NCBI GenBank assembly: GCA_025345505.1
Contig: JANVCC010000073.1
Location: 10,959,108 to 11,023,107, forward strand
DNA from: Todiramphus chloris collaris
Taxonomy: Eukaryota; Chordata; Aves; Coraciiformes; Alcedinidae
DNA length: 64,000 bases
Direction of reading: 5' to 3'
Below the pieces are notes generated by a model that saw only the letters and a list, made by a program, of their open reading frames with translations, was not told the origin of the DNA and did not search any database. The translations under genes and the position numbers were made by a program. This document shows positions 13,087 through 26,800 of this stretch, piece after piece. Every line of letters starts with the position of its first letter. Within the stretch, counting starts at the first letter, position 1.

Positions 13087-13429
13087 GTTTTCCCTAATTG
13101 TTTTAATGGAGTGCTAGCAATGTGCTATATTCAGCAGTGACTCTGAGGGAAGTACATGGGAGTGTTGTTAGGATGTAAACCTGTTATCAGTCATGGGGAA
13201 TCCCTGATGACTGTGGTTTTGTCTTTATTGAAAATTACAATACTCCACATTCAAGTACCTAGGGCATCTAAGATACCTACAAAACAGAAAAACTAGAACA
13301 AAAGACAATTAAGAGTGAAGGGGCAGCTTCTTGGGTCTGCCATACAAATACAGACACGGGAATATGAACATCCCAGGAAAGATAAACAAATTGTTATAGG
13401 ACAACTTTTCTTTCTAGCCTTTTCCACAA

Positions 13430-13890
13430 CAAACGGTCGAGGAGTAGAAGCCCAGCTGCTCTCTAGGGGAGACAGAGCCAGGGGATAATCCAGCCAGCCT
13501 CATCATTTTCAGTCCCCCAGTAACCAACCAATGCAAGAGGTGGTAGCCAAGTTCAACCACTAGTCCAGATTATCAGTCAGTTTCACAGCGATGAAATAGG
13601 TGTGAAGCCAAGACATAAAGTCAAGCCATAGATTAGGATCATATATAGCCCAGATAGCACAAGGTAGATCCAGCAAGATAAGACAGGTCTGAGATGAAGC
13701 TGGGAAGTGTGCCTATGGCCAAGCAGGGGCATGGTGGTGGACAAACTGGAAATCAGCAGCTGTACAGCGCTGCTCAAGCAGGAAGCAAAGGCTCAAGACT
13801 GAGCTTAAAAAAGTATCCTTGGACCATAAGGGAGGGTGAGGTGAGGAAGGCTGGAGGCACATCAGGCACTACATGTGATTCGTCAGAGTA
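13430..13890. other. GC-richer block of unknown nature
   Basis: This stretch stands out from its AT-rich surroundings by higher G+C and purine-rich AGG/CAAG phrases. It has a 64-codon frame on the minus strand (13583-13777) and a 65-codon frame on the plus strand (13694-13891). Neither shows a motif I recognise. It may be an old interspersed repeat or a non-coding exon; I see no terminal repeats and no LINE or LTR motif. Confidence 0.35.
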
Positions 13891-15929
13891 GTAAGGTTAG
13901 GTCATTAATGAAAGTATGATCTTATAAGAAACATAGAAGAAATATCTTTTGTTCTTGCATGACAAAAAAATTAGCTGATGATAGAAATTATATATAAGGC
14001 AATAATTTCATTTTGTGCTAACTCTAGCCATTCATATTTTGCTGGTATACATAATAAGAATTGTATTAAGAGAAAACTGCACTGTTCAGTGTTTCAATTT
14101 CCTGATACAGCATTTCAATGGCACTTAAAAACATTTACAGAACTCAAGCAGAATTTCTCCAGATTGCCTAAGGGAACTTTTGATGCACTGACAGGCATCA
14201 TGACACAAATTCTTGGTTTAGTGAAGTTTTGGTAACCTCCAAGGAAACTTGGGCTCATTACTGATATCTACGATTCATACTCACTGCTTGTAAAGTAGTC
14301 TAATGCAAAACAATAACAACAGAAAATAAATGGTCACCACTGAATTTGTTTGCCAAAAATTACTATTCTATCAGTCAGACTGTCCCCTTCATAGAACAAT
14401 CCTTTGTCTCCTTCAGCAAGTTTTCAAGTTCTTTTTAGAAGACTTCCCTTTCTCAGCACTGAATATTCACAGATTATTTTAATTTTAAGGTATTGGAAGA
14501 AAGTGAAGTTTCTTCTTCTCTAAACCTTCACACTTTCACTGTTCCCCAAAAAAGAAAAGGCAAATGTGTAAGTCATTTAATTTGATTACTGCTTATTACT
14601 TTTCCTTTATTTTCAAGTGTTGACATGATTCCCAAATAGTGATAGGTACATTTTTAACGAAAACTCAACTGTTTTTTTCAGCTTTTCCTTCAGAATCTCA
14701 TCAGGAAGCAATAAAAATTATTGCAGAAACCAGAACTGTATTTTCATGTTTTAAGTGATTGTAGGTATTTTCCAGCTAACTGAAATCTGGCATTCACCTG
14801 GTCTCACTGTTTGTCTCAGAGCTGTCTGTTCTAGCTGAGCAACAAGACAGTCTAACTAGCCAAGTAAAACTGGAATCTTCAGTACAACCCAGGAAGTCTT
14901 TGCAAAATTTAATAGGCTGCTAAAGGACTGTTAGACGATATGTTTCATACTGGAGAAAATCTGATACAATCTACCACAGTACATGAAAATGGGTGTGCAC
15001 ACTACCTTGCTAAGTAGAGCATCAGAATTTTTATAATTGACATTTTCCTGATACCAGTGGAGTATGATGTGATTGGCAGTTAGTTGAGGCAGTATCTACA
15101 CATAGAGATTTTGCTAAAGATTTCCATGCTACAGAATTTAGTTAGACTTCTTCCATGGACTTTTACTTTTCATAGTTAATAGCAATTTAGACAATTTTAG
15201 TATGAAATTGAATCATTTATGTCTCTACCTTTGGTTTAACACATTGAGTATTTAATATGCTCATTGTCATCAAGCTCTTATCACTCATGATCTATTCTAT
15301 ATGTCTGAACATACAAATTTCATATACAATTACTAGATAAAATTCAGGCCTTGATGAAATTATATTCTTTGATGTTATAGTAACTTTAATAGCTAAAGAC
15401 AACTGGCAATACAGCTGAATGCATCATAAACCTAATAGCCTTCTTTTATAGTTAACCAAACAGATTCTTACTCCTCTACAGTAAGTGAAGAACAAATTAT
15501 CAATAATAGGCAGATGGCCATTAGCATAATCCATAAAGCCAGAAGACATTACAGTACTTTGTATCTATCAACACTGATTAGCAGCATAACGTTTAATTAG
15601 CCTCTATGAAAAGAACAGTGAGTAACAGGGTAGGGATATGACAAAGGAAATGGTTATAATAATACACTGGATGTTTTTCAAAGTGAAATAATTTCCAGCT
15701 CACAGGCTCTTCAGCAAAGGGCACTTCAGCAAGGATTGGTTCAGAATGTGCACACTGATCAAAACAAGGAAAATTACAAGTTTTCATAGGCATAAATTTA
15801 GCTAAAGTATTAGAATCTGAGCAGAAATAATCTTCTACGAGCTGAACAAATTCTAGCTTGCTAATAAAAAAACAAATGGATTAAGGGATAGAGGCATATT
15901 GTGACTGCAGGAAGAAAAGTCTTTATGTT

Positions 15930-16000
15930 AAAGCCTGGTTAACATTGAAAAACTTTCCTTGGATTATGTCCAACAGGCCTTTGACAAAACCTCTTCCACT
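15930..16000 (+). mobile_element. Short ancient CR1-type LINE remnant (RT motif A)
   Basis: The + strand around 15958-16000 reads LDYVQQAFDKTSS, matching the CR1/L3-type RT motif A (LDFQKAFDKVPH). Flanking sequence is too eroded to align by eye. Only about 70 bp is supported, so this could still be chance. Confidence 0.4.
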
Positions 16001-17999
16001 CATCTTCATTAAACCAAATATATACCTATATCTAGCTATATAAAAATATAAACTCAACGTCTAAAGAAAACAAAAGTATAACAGCTGAAGCCTCAAATAT
16101 TAAGTAGTATATAAAAAGCCCCAGTGATTTAGCCTTAGCCATTTCCTGTTTCATAGTCTTATTTTAGTGTCAACAATATGCAAGGCAGGTAACTTGCTTT
16201 TCAGGTGAAAAACCTGAATTAATGTAAATATTGAAGGATGCATGTTTGACTGGACAATGTTTTCAACATACCTTCTATGTCTGATGGAGAGGTTTGAGCA
16301 CTTTATCACAAAGCTCAATATAGCTCTATGTAAACAAAATGCATAAAGCACATAGAGAAGGCAATGACATTAATATATATTGAAATACACACACTGTTGT
16401 GCTATTCAGCAGAGAGCATCTCTAAATCAGAGAAGACTGAAGAGTATAATTTTTTATGTCGTCTGTGTTTGATATTTAAGTGTATCACCATGCTTTCCAT
16501 TACAATCTCTTCCACTCTCAGATTATCTGAATGAGAAAACATGCCATCAGTACGGCTGCTGATGGCAGACATGAAATTGTAACACAGATACTGAGACAAT
16601 TTGGACATGTGTGGTGGGAACAGAGATGTGGCATCAAAGTAAAAAAATCTTTCTCTTGCAGTACACAACAGTTACATTCGTCTGTTGCTATTAGCTATAC
16701 TGAAGACATAGCTTCAGAAAAACATGCAGTAATACCAATGGTTGAGGATCTACATTATTTTCTTCCCTCTTCTGTCTGAACAAGATGATTATTAGCTCAG
16801 TGGAGAATGGGAACAGCTGGAAGAGCTGGGGCAGAGCTGTCAGTCAGAAACGTGGACAGAATAAGAGGCAGACATAAGTTTCTAGAGTTGCCAGTAACAT
16901 TGGCAAGTGCCTGAAAAAGAAAAATAGAGTGGTATGTTTTGCTCTTCTGAATCGAAACATAGATGGCTCCTGGTGTAGACTATATATCATGGGAGAACAA
17001 GAAAGATTACATGTGGGAAAATCCACTTCAAGAATCCATTTTCTCATTAAGCATGCAATTGAATGAGATAAGCATCTCTGCAGAAAAGCGAGTATGCAGT
17101 CACAAGACACATGCCACATCAGGGAACTAGCTTAAGTCAGATGCAAAAAGTGAGATATATTGTGAGGGGCAGGCTCTGTATCTGCAGATGCCTCAGTGAA
17201 TGGTGTAACATCTGCTAAAACATACTACCACCTCTTACTGGAGAAAATAGCATATAGGCAGAAGGTACATCAGATGGTACAACCCAATCCAACAAAAACA
17301 TTTGGAAAGGTAGTATTACTGAAATAGTTTGATAATTAAAAGGGATTTCATATTCCTTACAATTCTTTTGGAAAAGGAGAGTCTTGGAACAACTAAGTAG
17401 TATTCCAGGTGGGAAGTACAGGAGAACTTCCTTTCTCCCTGCTTGAAAAGAGCTTAAGAAAACTGCAAGTTGTAGTGCTGTTGAGCTTCATAAAGCTGTT
17501 TCATTAACTGTGTCCATCTCAAATGAGGTTCATCTAAACCTAGATTAGCACTTCGCAAGATTACAGAATGTGCTTCTCAAATCCATTTTCTACCTTTCTA
17601 CCTCTATAGGCAAGGACAGTTCAGTTGGCCTCACTGTAGCATTTCATCTTGTGAATTCTTAGCTAAGGTATTAAAATTAGTTTTTTAGTTAATATCTTAT
17701 TAAGATGATCCATTTTTGCACCTCAAGTCCATTCAGAGGAAAAGATACTCACCTGTGTGGTGCTTAGAAAATTCTACCTACTTCAAAGGATGAAGAAATT
17801 TGGTGAAATTTCAGAGAAACCACAAGTAAATATAAACGTAAAATTCATTTACAAAACTGACCTTAATCCAGGTATCCCTGAACATTTATTTTGTTGGCTT
17901 TTTTGATAATGCTGCTCCCTAAGCATTGATTTCACAGAAGAGTGAATCATGAATCCAAAATCAATATACTGCATGATAATTCCCTATTCCAAGCTTGGC
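16001..17999. other. Unique AT-rich non-coding DNA
   Basis: No recognised gene, RNA or repeat. Short open frames on both strands near 16400-16780 overlap each other and have no family motif. Confidence 0.5.
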
Positions 18000-19120
18000 A
18001 CTGTGTAGGCGTAAGTTCAGTTCTCTTTCCCTAGATGCATCACACTACTTTCGTCCACAGCGAATTTGCCTGATTTCTTTTCTTGCTCAATAGATTTTTT
18101 AAGTTCCTTTTTGAATTCCCTATCATTATGATAGCATCATGTAAAGGACTTAATGTCATCTTCAGACCTCATTGTTTATTGTTTTCTCCAGTTCATTAAT
18201 GAAGACCAATTTTTACTGATCCCAGACTGGTCCTGCACTGACCCTTGGTCAATACTTTTCCATAGTGAGAAACGACCCCTTGTTTCCTATTCTTTAATCA
18301 GAGTATCAAAGAATTATTCCACGAGTCCTGAAGCAGGTGAATTTATTTAATAATTTTTTTCTTTTTTTACTGATATCTTCACATAAACCCAGAAAGTTGG
18401 TTGAGGCATGATCTTCCTTAACAGAAGACACGCCAGCTCTTTCCCGGTTGATGACTTTTATCCATGCACTCAGTGACCTTGTTTCTTTATAGATTCTACC
18501 ACACAGCTAGGATGGACCTCAGACTCACCTTTCTGCAGTTCCCAGGATTCTCTCTCATGTCTTTTTTGTAAATGGCAATTACTTTAACTCCCCATCTCTC
18601 CTCTGGTTCACTGTCTGTTCATCACCTCAGCTATCAGTTCTGCAGTTTCAACTCCTATTCCTTCAGGCATCTCAGGTGAATGCTATTCAATTCCGGTAAC
18701 ATAATAGCATTAAACTTAACAATTTGATCTAAATTTTCCTTTGAATCAACCTAGCTTCAGTGGTCTATAGGTTGCAAAGACTGTAGTGCTGTGATGGGTA
18801 TAGAAACATCACCAAAATCTTCAGAAGTAAAAAACAATGTACAGAATTTATTTAGATTCTCTTCTATGGTTTTATCACTGTGCATTTGCTTCATCATCAT
18901 GGTACTAGCTTCTGCCTTTTGCTGTATTTAGGAAGTACTTCTCTATGATCTTGCATACCCTCTGAAAGGTGCTCTTCAAATTGTCTGGTCTTCTTACTGT
19001 TCGGATCCCATTTGAAATGTCACTTTTCATGACTTTCCAGATCTGCTCTTTGGGGCAAGTTTTCCATTCTTGACCAGTGGCTTTTCCACTAAGAGAACCT
19101 TCTTAATTTTTCTGTTGAAG
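18000..19120 (-). mobile_element. Ancient, heavily eroded CR1-type LINE with RT core
   Basis: Read on the minus strand, CR1-type RT landmarks appear in the right order despite many stops and indels. These are a GIE-stop-HSPEMPEG stretch near 18665-18700 (family GPDGIHPRVLKE), IAIYKKDMRENPGNCRKVSL near 18515-18580 (family PIYKKG...NPGNYRPVSL), a QGSVQDQ...SLMNELE stretch near 18195-18250 (family PQGSVLGP...FINDLE), and DDIK near 18150-18162 in the position of FADDTK. The order and spacing are difficult to explain by chance. Divergence is far greater than in the bird CR1 copies elsewhere in the window, so this is an older insertion, probably predating bird radiations. Ends are approximate; a T-rich insertion lies near 18350-18372. 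Confidence 0.75.
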
Positions 19121-20631
19121 TTCAGAGCGGGGCTTGGCCTCCATTTTGTTTTCAGTTGAATTGTGGTACACAGATTACCTGGGTTTCTACCAGGTTTCTA
19201 ACAGGTTTTAAACAGCCTGTAGGCTGCTGGCAGGTCTTATTACAAGGTCACTTGCCCACTAGTAACCTTAAATTAGTCCCTATCCACTACTGAAGAGCAA
19301 AGGCAAAATAGGATGTTTTTACCTACATTCTAAGACTAGTTGCTCTAGGTATCAGCCACTTATTGCATCCAAAAATTGCATCTCTATGGCTTGCACCACT
19401 GATTCAATCTACAGTTGAAATATTCCATTATTATTCCTTGCCCTGTGTTTGCAGCCTCACTAGTGCACTTAACATTTATGCATCACTATAATTCTCCTAA
19501 CTAATGAATTCATAATGCAAGCCTCATGCTACCTTTATTTTGCAAAAGAATTATTCTACAGGGATGCTATAGCAATTCTCTTTTTCAGTAATGTTTTTAT
19601 CCTGCTACCATTTCACATATTCTTCACACACAGCACCACTACCCCTCCAGTACATGCTACTCTGCCATTCCTGTATAATGGGTAAGCTGCCCACTGATTA
19701 TTCCACTTTTAACAGAGCTCTAAGATACTCAGGGTTGTCACCTGAGGCCATGCTTTCTAATCACCCCACTTCAATATTTAGATTGTTAATGTTCAGGTTG
19801 TTAGCAATGGTGCAGAAGCACCTGCCCTGAGTTTTGCAAGTGCCAGTCAGTGGGTATTTCAAGCAGTCTGCCTTTCCTATTTGTTGTGATTGTGCTATTA
19901 ATTTCCCACTTAGCTCTTTCAAAAGTGCAGTGAGTACTAATTTTGTTCCCCTCATTAGTTTTGTTGGTCTAAACCAGAGGTGCTCTTCCACAGCTGTTAG
20001 CTTCCTCACTCCTTTTACTTAAATATTCCTTCTGAAGTTTTAATTTTCAGTGCCAGCAGCTGAGTTCCATTTTGATTAAGGTACTACTAAAATTTCTAAA
20101 ACATAAAGCCACACTGACTCATAGCTTTCTTACACAATTGGCATCCATGGTCTTGCAAAACATGTATTTATTACCTTCTTAAAAAAATCAAAAGAAAATT
20201 AAGTATGGTATGAAACTGCTCTTTTATAATGGACAGTTTTAATCCTTTGATATTTGAAATTTGTATGTAAAGAAAAAAGTTTAGAGAAAATACGAATCCC
20301 TTCAGGCAGTATCTCAATCTGGATTGTTATGGCATATACTTTGATACCTGCTACCCCTTAATATAGAAAGGAACTCAGATGAAATAAACATCAAAAAAGG
20401 GGACAATTATATGGATAAAGGCAATTTCAGAATGGATTACACTTTGTTGCTTGATCATTTTTCTGAAGTTATATTTTGATATTTTCATTAGAAACTTGCC
20501 TACCATTCTGGCTACAGGAAAACAACTTCCTTAAAATATTTATTAAAGGGATTTATGAAAATAGCAGCTTGTTTTTTAAAGGACTAGGCAACTATCTTAT
20601 TTTATTGCCTATTTAATTTACAGTTTATTTG
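19121..20631. other. Non-coding DNA, no clear element
   Basis: No gene recognised. Part of 19560-20030 is slightly richer in C+T on the + strand and has open frames on both strands (79 and 82 codons). It may be a further eroded piece of the ancient LINE to its left, but I could not match a motif. Confidence 0.4.
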
Positions 20632-20826
20632 TAGAATCATAGAATGGTTTGGGATGGAAGGGACCTTTAAATCTCAGCTAGTCCAACCCCCCTGTAGTCA
20701 GCAGGGACATCTTCAACCAGATCAAGTTGCTCATATTCCTGTCCAACCCAACCTTGAATGTTTCTAGGGATGTGACCAACTCTCTGGGCAACCACCGGTG
20801 CCAGGGTTTCACCATGCTCATTGTGA
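20632..20826 (-). mobile_element. CR1 LINE 3' end fragment
   Basis: The + strand begins GTAGAATCATAGAATGGTTT, then GGATGGAAGGGACCTTTAAA, followed by the AGTCCAACCCCCCTG, CCTTGAATGTTTCTAGGGAT and CTCTCTGGGCAACC blocks of the bird CR1 3' region in reverse complement. It is 5' truncated after about 195 bp, where it becomes unlike CR1. Confidence 0.93.
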
Positions 20827-23800
20827 TCTGGATGCACAGAAATCCAGCTTCATGACAATGCAGTTGCAGGCATCCTTGCACCACCCCAATTGGTAGAAGT
20901 CCTCTCCAGAAATCATCTCTAGTTCCATGTTCAAACCCAGTTCAGATCTAATTATGCTCAGACATGCAACTTCAAAGACAAAACTGAAGCTTTCGTTATC
21001 ATCCTCAATTCAGGACCTGATTCAAACCCATGCAAAAGTAACTGAAAAGCTTTCCCTGATAGTAATGGGCTTTAAGTCTGCCCTGGAATCTTGTCTTATC
21101 TGAAATAGTCTATTGAGTAAAACATAGGTGTTGTAACTATAATATCTCTATGTTTTCACTTAATGACCAAAATGCAAAATAATACAATTATCTTTAATCA
21201 GTAAGACAACTCGTGTGTCGGTAAAAATCAGTGGAGTTCTTGGAATGGATCACAGTTCCAGCCTTCAGGCCTGGCACAGTATTGTCAACTGCTTTTAGAT
21301 ACCACAGGGCCAGGAATGGAAATTACTTTCAGCCTTTTATAAGGTCACCAAGACCTACAGATGATCAGGAAGTGACAGGAACTGTGCTGACCTACTTGTC
21401 CTTTAACTACCTATTGGTCTGTGAGTTTTATGACTACAAGGTTACTTTGTGAGTCAAATCCAGTACGAATACCAAACTCAGTATGTCATCATATGAATTA
21501 TATCAATTTTTTTTTTCCTTAAATATGAGTGAAATTAATCCAAACATTTCTTTTGCTTTAAATGTGCAATTAACAGAGACATTTTTCATTTGCTCAAGTG
21601 ACAATTTCAATCTTCACACTTGACATAAAAGTCGACATATTTTTAGACAATAGAATTGATTAGAATGTTTTAAGTATTTTAGAGTGTGGTAATTGCAGAT
21701 GTTCTGGCATTAAATCAAATACAGGAATGGCAAACATTGTACCTAAATAGTTTGAGGCAAATAATGTCTTGTCTTCTGCCCATGTCACCTTCAAATCAGC
21801 ACATCAGTAAAACACTTGCCATGTTAAATCCTAAACTTGCTTACATAGCTCTGCTCAGCTTTCAGTTTTCTGTAGAAATTATTTGTGCAAGGAGAGTTTC
21901 AATTCCCTAGAATATCCCTTGCTGCTGACATCTCAAGAAGTTGTTTTTCTTTGGTAGATTACTTCACATTTACCTTAGCAATGACAAAATACATAAATTA
22001 AGTCTAAAGAGACAAAAAGCAGTCTTATATTCGTATTCTCTCTGTCACACAGTTTTTGTGGGTTTTTAAACAATATGTAACTCATAGTAGGTGAGTCAGC
22101 CCGAAGACAGCAAGACTTTGTCTGAAATCATAGCAAGAGCTACTTGGTTTTACCCTAATTTTTTGAAGTTGCAGCTGCACTTTCAGGGGTGGAATACGCC
22201 GACAGCGACCATAATACAAATGTCAAAATCTTCCTACCACACACTCAGAATTGGACCTCAGAAAAGACAGGGAAAGAGGAAGATCTTTTTCAAGAAGCAG
22301 TGCTTAGCAGCATTCTTACGAATTTACGTGTTCTCAATTTACTGCTATTTGCTGTCTTTTGAACATCCCAAGAATCACAGTGCTGTAAACAGGTAAAATC
22401 TCATTTTGGAGGATGTACTGATGTCTCTGCCTTAATGATATCTAAACCAAGCTACATCTATTATATGATCTATTTTTAGCTAATACGGCTGTCAATATTC
22501 TTACACAGTAAGTGCTTAGGTTATAGTTGTAGTCAGTTCCAGGAACTGCTGAGAGGTCTCAGCTTTCCTAAAATACATGAACAAATGCACTTCCATCTCT
22601 CTTAATGCAGCAACACATTTCTCTTTTAGGGTGTGATAAAAATGAAAGAGGGAAATGAAACCCTTTTCTTTTAGTAAAGACAAAAAAGTGATATTGTAAC
22701 AACAAGAGATGAGTAAGAGCTGGTTCCTTCTTGATCCAGGGATAAATACAGAAACAACAAACTGGGCAAAGGGTTCAGTTAAGCTGAACAGCCTCTCTGC
22801 GTAGCTTCATATACCTTACTTGTCAAGGAACAATGTTCTCAATGTTCTAGTACACATGTTCAATTTTTTTTTAACAATGTTTCATTTTTTCATGTTTGCA
22901 TCTCAGCTGGCCAACAAGAGCAAAAAAAAGAAAAAATGGAATAGGAATCAAAGGAGGAAGAAATTATAAAGATATTTATTGAAAAGTTACGCTGGACTGC
23001 AGTTAATTAGGAACAAATCAGAATATAACATGGAGACAATGAAATGAGGATCTTAATATAGATTATAAACATATACTTTAAACTGAATTCAAGCAGCCAA
23101 AATGTACTCTTGGTACAAATTTAGTGCAGTCAATAAAGCCTAAGCTTGGTTTTACAAATAACTATTTCCATCAAGAGTAAAGAACTGAATTGACTGGTAG
23201 CATATGAATCTTTACTGATTTGCATTTATCTCTAGTAAAGACCAGTTTGTACACACAAATATAAACAAGTGTCAAACTGTCCAGTAATGCATCAGCTGAC
23301 TTTATTCAAACTTAAGTTAGCAGAAATACATGCTTTTAAATGATATGACATATTTCTAAGTGCAATCTCCCCACCCAAAGAGATGCTCTAAAGGGATGTT
23401 GAGTATTAAAAGTGAGTTTTTAAAAGCATTTTGTTTATAAAAATCATTAGCATTGCAATGGAAGGGCACTTAGTAATGTGCACACCTCAGTTGTTGATTA
23501 AATACTTGTTTACTTGCTTACTGTTGCTAATAAGCTGTGAAGCTTAATCTGTAAAACATTGAATTGGATCAATAAGGTGTATTTTTCATAAGTAAGATAT
23601 GCAGAGAATAATAAACTTTGTATCTTGAGTATAAAACTATGCACTCAGCACAGAAGTGTGAGGATAAAAGTATGTAGAAATATCAAGGGCACAAGTTCTT
23701 TTATCAGACTGGAAGCAGAAACCCAAAACCCGTTTCCTCAATATCTTTCATACAGAGAGAAAACATGCCCTGACCCCCATCTGACTGTATGTGCTCTGCT

Positions 23801-26800
23801 TTTGTACAGATAGTCCTTTCTTGCATGAATTTAAGTGGTATTGAACTTGTATTCTTCACAGCGTCACTGTTTCTCATAATCTGTAAATCTGATTGGAATT
23901 CCCTGTTCCAGTGGATACAACTTTGTGTTTGCCTCTGTTGCAGTATTTTTTCTTAGGGCTAGTCTAGCTTAGTAATTCATTCAATTACCTCTGTTCTCAT
24001 CCTTGCTTATGTATTGCTGTTCATACCATTTGCAGCTAACACAGTGACTTTGTATGCTCTGAGCCATCAACAGTAACATTCTTGATCTGCCCCAGGCCTA
24101 ATTACTGATTTCTCAAACCCCATGTAGAAAGCACTCTGCCTGCTGATGACTGGTCTTGAGATTTGTTAGTACATCAATCTTAGTATGCACAAAAATATAA
24201 AACCCAAAACCCCATCTTAATTTTATGTGTGCCTTCCTTATACAGTATAGTGAGTTATTCATAATTGAAATGGGTATTTCTTATTTCAAACCACCAGGTA
24301 AACCTTAAAAAAAAAGGCTTTATTTGTCAGATAATGATATTCTACATGAGTTTCTGCACTTGGCATTGTATTCAGATTTGTTTTTTCAGCACACCAAGTC
24401 TGCATATTACTCTGTTGGCAGAACTTGGGAATAATATCCTAAACATGTTCTTTTCCAACTGAACTGGAAGGAACATAGCAGTCCCCAAGGAAGAGTTATC
24501 CATTCACAGATTTGAAAGCAGCTGCATATTAGTAAGAAAATCTACAGTTTACTTAAATGATAAATACAGGCAAAGGTCCCTACATTTTATACAGTTATAA
24601 AAAAAAAACCTCAGAAAAAAATACAAATAGACAATTTTGAACCAATATTAAAAAAACCCTACAATTTAAATGTGTCATTGTAAACGGTTATAATTAAATC
24701 AATGTAATTTATTCTATCACGGTTATACTCTGTCTTCTTTCACTATGGTTGAAGAAACTATTTTTCCATCCTTCCCTGTGTGTAGCACAAGGATGCTTTT
24801 TATACAGCCTGTTCTGAAATAAATATGCTTGCACTCTGATGTGTGTTATTATGATATCTGGACATATAATTTATGTCCATAAAGGATTTTGACATAAGAA
24901 AGAAAATAATTTTTAAAAAAAGAATAAAATTGATTAGCAGTTTGTCTGAGTTTAACTTAAATGAGGGCTTCTTCAGGTAGCTCTGTTTCACATAATGAGA
25001 AGTAAAATATACACTTCAGGGAAAACAAAGTTTTTATGTAACGTAGTGTTGCACTGCTCACTAAAATACTTCCAGTCAAAAAATTTGTTCAGTAAGAGTT
25101 TATTTTATACAACCACTCTTTAGGAGTCCCCATTCTGAATGCATAATAAAGGTCTTCAGCTAAGAAGTTACAGGAAACTGCCACTTCAAATACTGCCTAA
25201 TATCAGGCAAATAACTAGTATTTTCAAAACAGGCTATCAATAAAATATAGCAAATAAACCTGACTAATTACTCCTGTAAGAAATGTAACTAGCAATGAAA
25301 TAGGAAACCTCTCCTCCTGACTTCCAAAATACAGCTGACTAGGCACCAACAAGGCAGAATTTCTATCAGCAAGATGTGCATGTTTGTCCCATGCTAATGA
25401 TGAGCACCTGCAGGTATTATCATTGTCACAGGACACCTTTAGCAACACAGAAAAAAGAAAAAAACCTGCACTCTCCATAGAGTCTTGGCTCATTTTCATA
25501 TATCTTCCAATAAATTATTTCCATTAGTTTAACAGCTTTAATAATTTTTGCTACAGCAATGAGCGGTTTTGAGATTCCACAGAATCCTCTTGAGCTGCAA
25601 ATAACAGTTGTATTCTACCTAACTGCGTTACAGATAGTCATTTCCCTGCACATATAAATAATAGGAACAATAGTAAATGGACATTCAAAATACATGCTTT
25701 CTGTTGTAAGATCCCAGACAGCTGATGTCTCTTCCATAAAGCTTAGCAAATGACAAGAAAAATTTCCAATTGCATTTCAGCAGCTTTGCTCTTTGATAAC
25801 TTGAATGCTACTTTCACTGGCCTTTAGCCAAAGCTCATTGAAATCAGTGGGAATCTTTCCATTTGGTTCAGTAGTCTTCGGATTAGGTCCATATTAGCTT
25901 TCAGATTTGATCTTATATTTCAGATATATCTGGCATTTATTTTCAAGGGCACAGTGGGTAGAACAGTAAGTAGCCTGTTGGCTGAATGCAATTTAACATA
26001 ATGTACTTTACCATGGTAATAATTATCAAATTCTTTTTTTTTTGGTATATTGCTTACATTTATGTTAATCAAACAGTAAACTGATTTCTATTACCCAGGT
26101 AATACATTGGTTTCCTAAGAAAGTAATAGCCAAATTCTTAATACAATCTTTTACCGGAACACTTAAATTAGAAATTTTTTTTAGACACAAAGATGTGAGC
26201 TGAAAAAAACAGTGGTTTTATAGAACTATAACATCCATTTACAGATTCAGAGATTATATTTCATGGCTGTAAAGGCCACTTATAATATTTCATTTTTTCT
26301 ACAATACTTAAGGAATGACCTGTTTTCATAGTATAGATTGCAACCTGAATTATTTGCTAGAACTGCCTTATCTTCTTAAAATAGGCAGTCATCAGTGTAC
26401 AATTTGACCCAAAAACTTCACCCATGATTGTGTTTAGTGCTATTACCACGTGTAAACAATTCTTCAAATACCTGACTTGATAACAACTGACAGTGTTGGA
26501 TGGAAGAACAGAAGAAGCTGAGAAACAAGATCTTTCTGAACTGTCTTCTCTCAATCTAGTCCAGCACAATACTCTTCTAGCGCCACATGGTGACGATGCA
26601 ATAGTGTTGCACGCTAGCTGAACAGGAAGCAGTGCCACTACAGATAGTTGGTTATATGAGGAAGATAACCCTGAAATTGTGTCCTCTGTCATATATTCTA
26701 ATGATCTAGAAATTAATATACTAAAATAAATGACTGATTAATATGTAAAACCAAAGTCCCATTTAGGGAAAAGACAGGTCTGTGCAGGAGGAGACTACTG

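Larger units (their letters stand above)
10350..15919. other. Mostly unique AT-rich non-coding DNA
   Basis: No recognised gene. It contains a 25-bp tandem duplication at 13044-13086 and a GC-richer unidentified block at 13430-13890, listed separately. Confidence 0.55.

Noticed and set aside
22091-22396. 101-codon plus-strand frame ending near an ACAG/GTAAAA donor-like site
   Set aside because: Composition is ordinary, there is no motif, and a start inside a splice-like context is unconvincing.
26472-26670. 199-base exon-like stretch on the minus strand with AG/GT bounds
   Set aside because: The sequence before the acceptor is purine-rich, and the encoded peptide shows no recognisable family.
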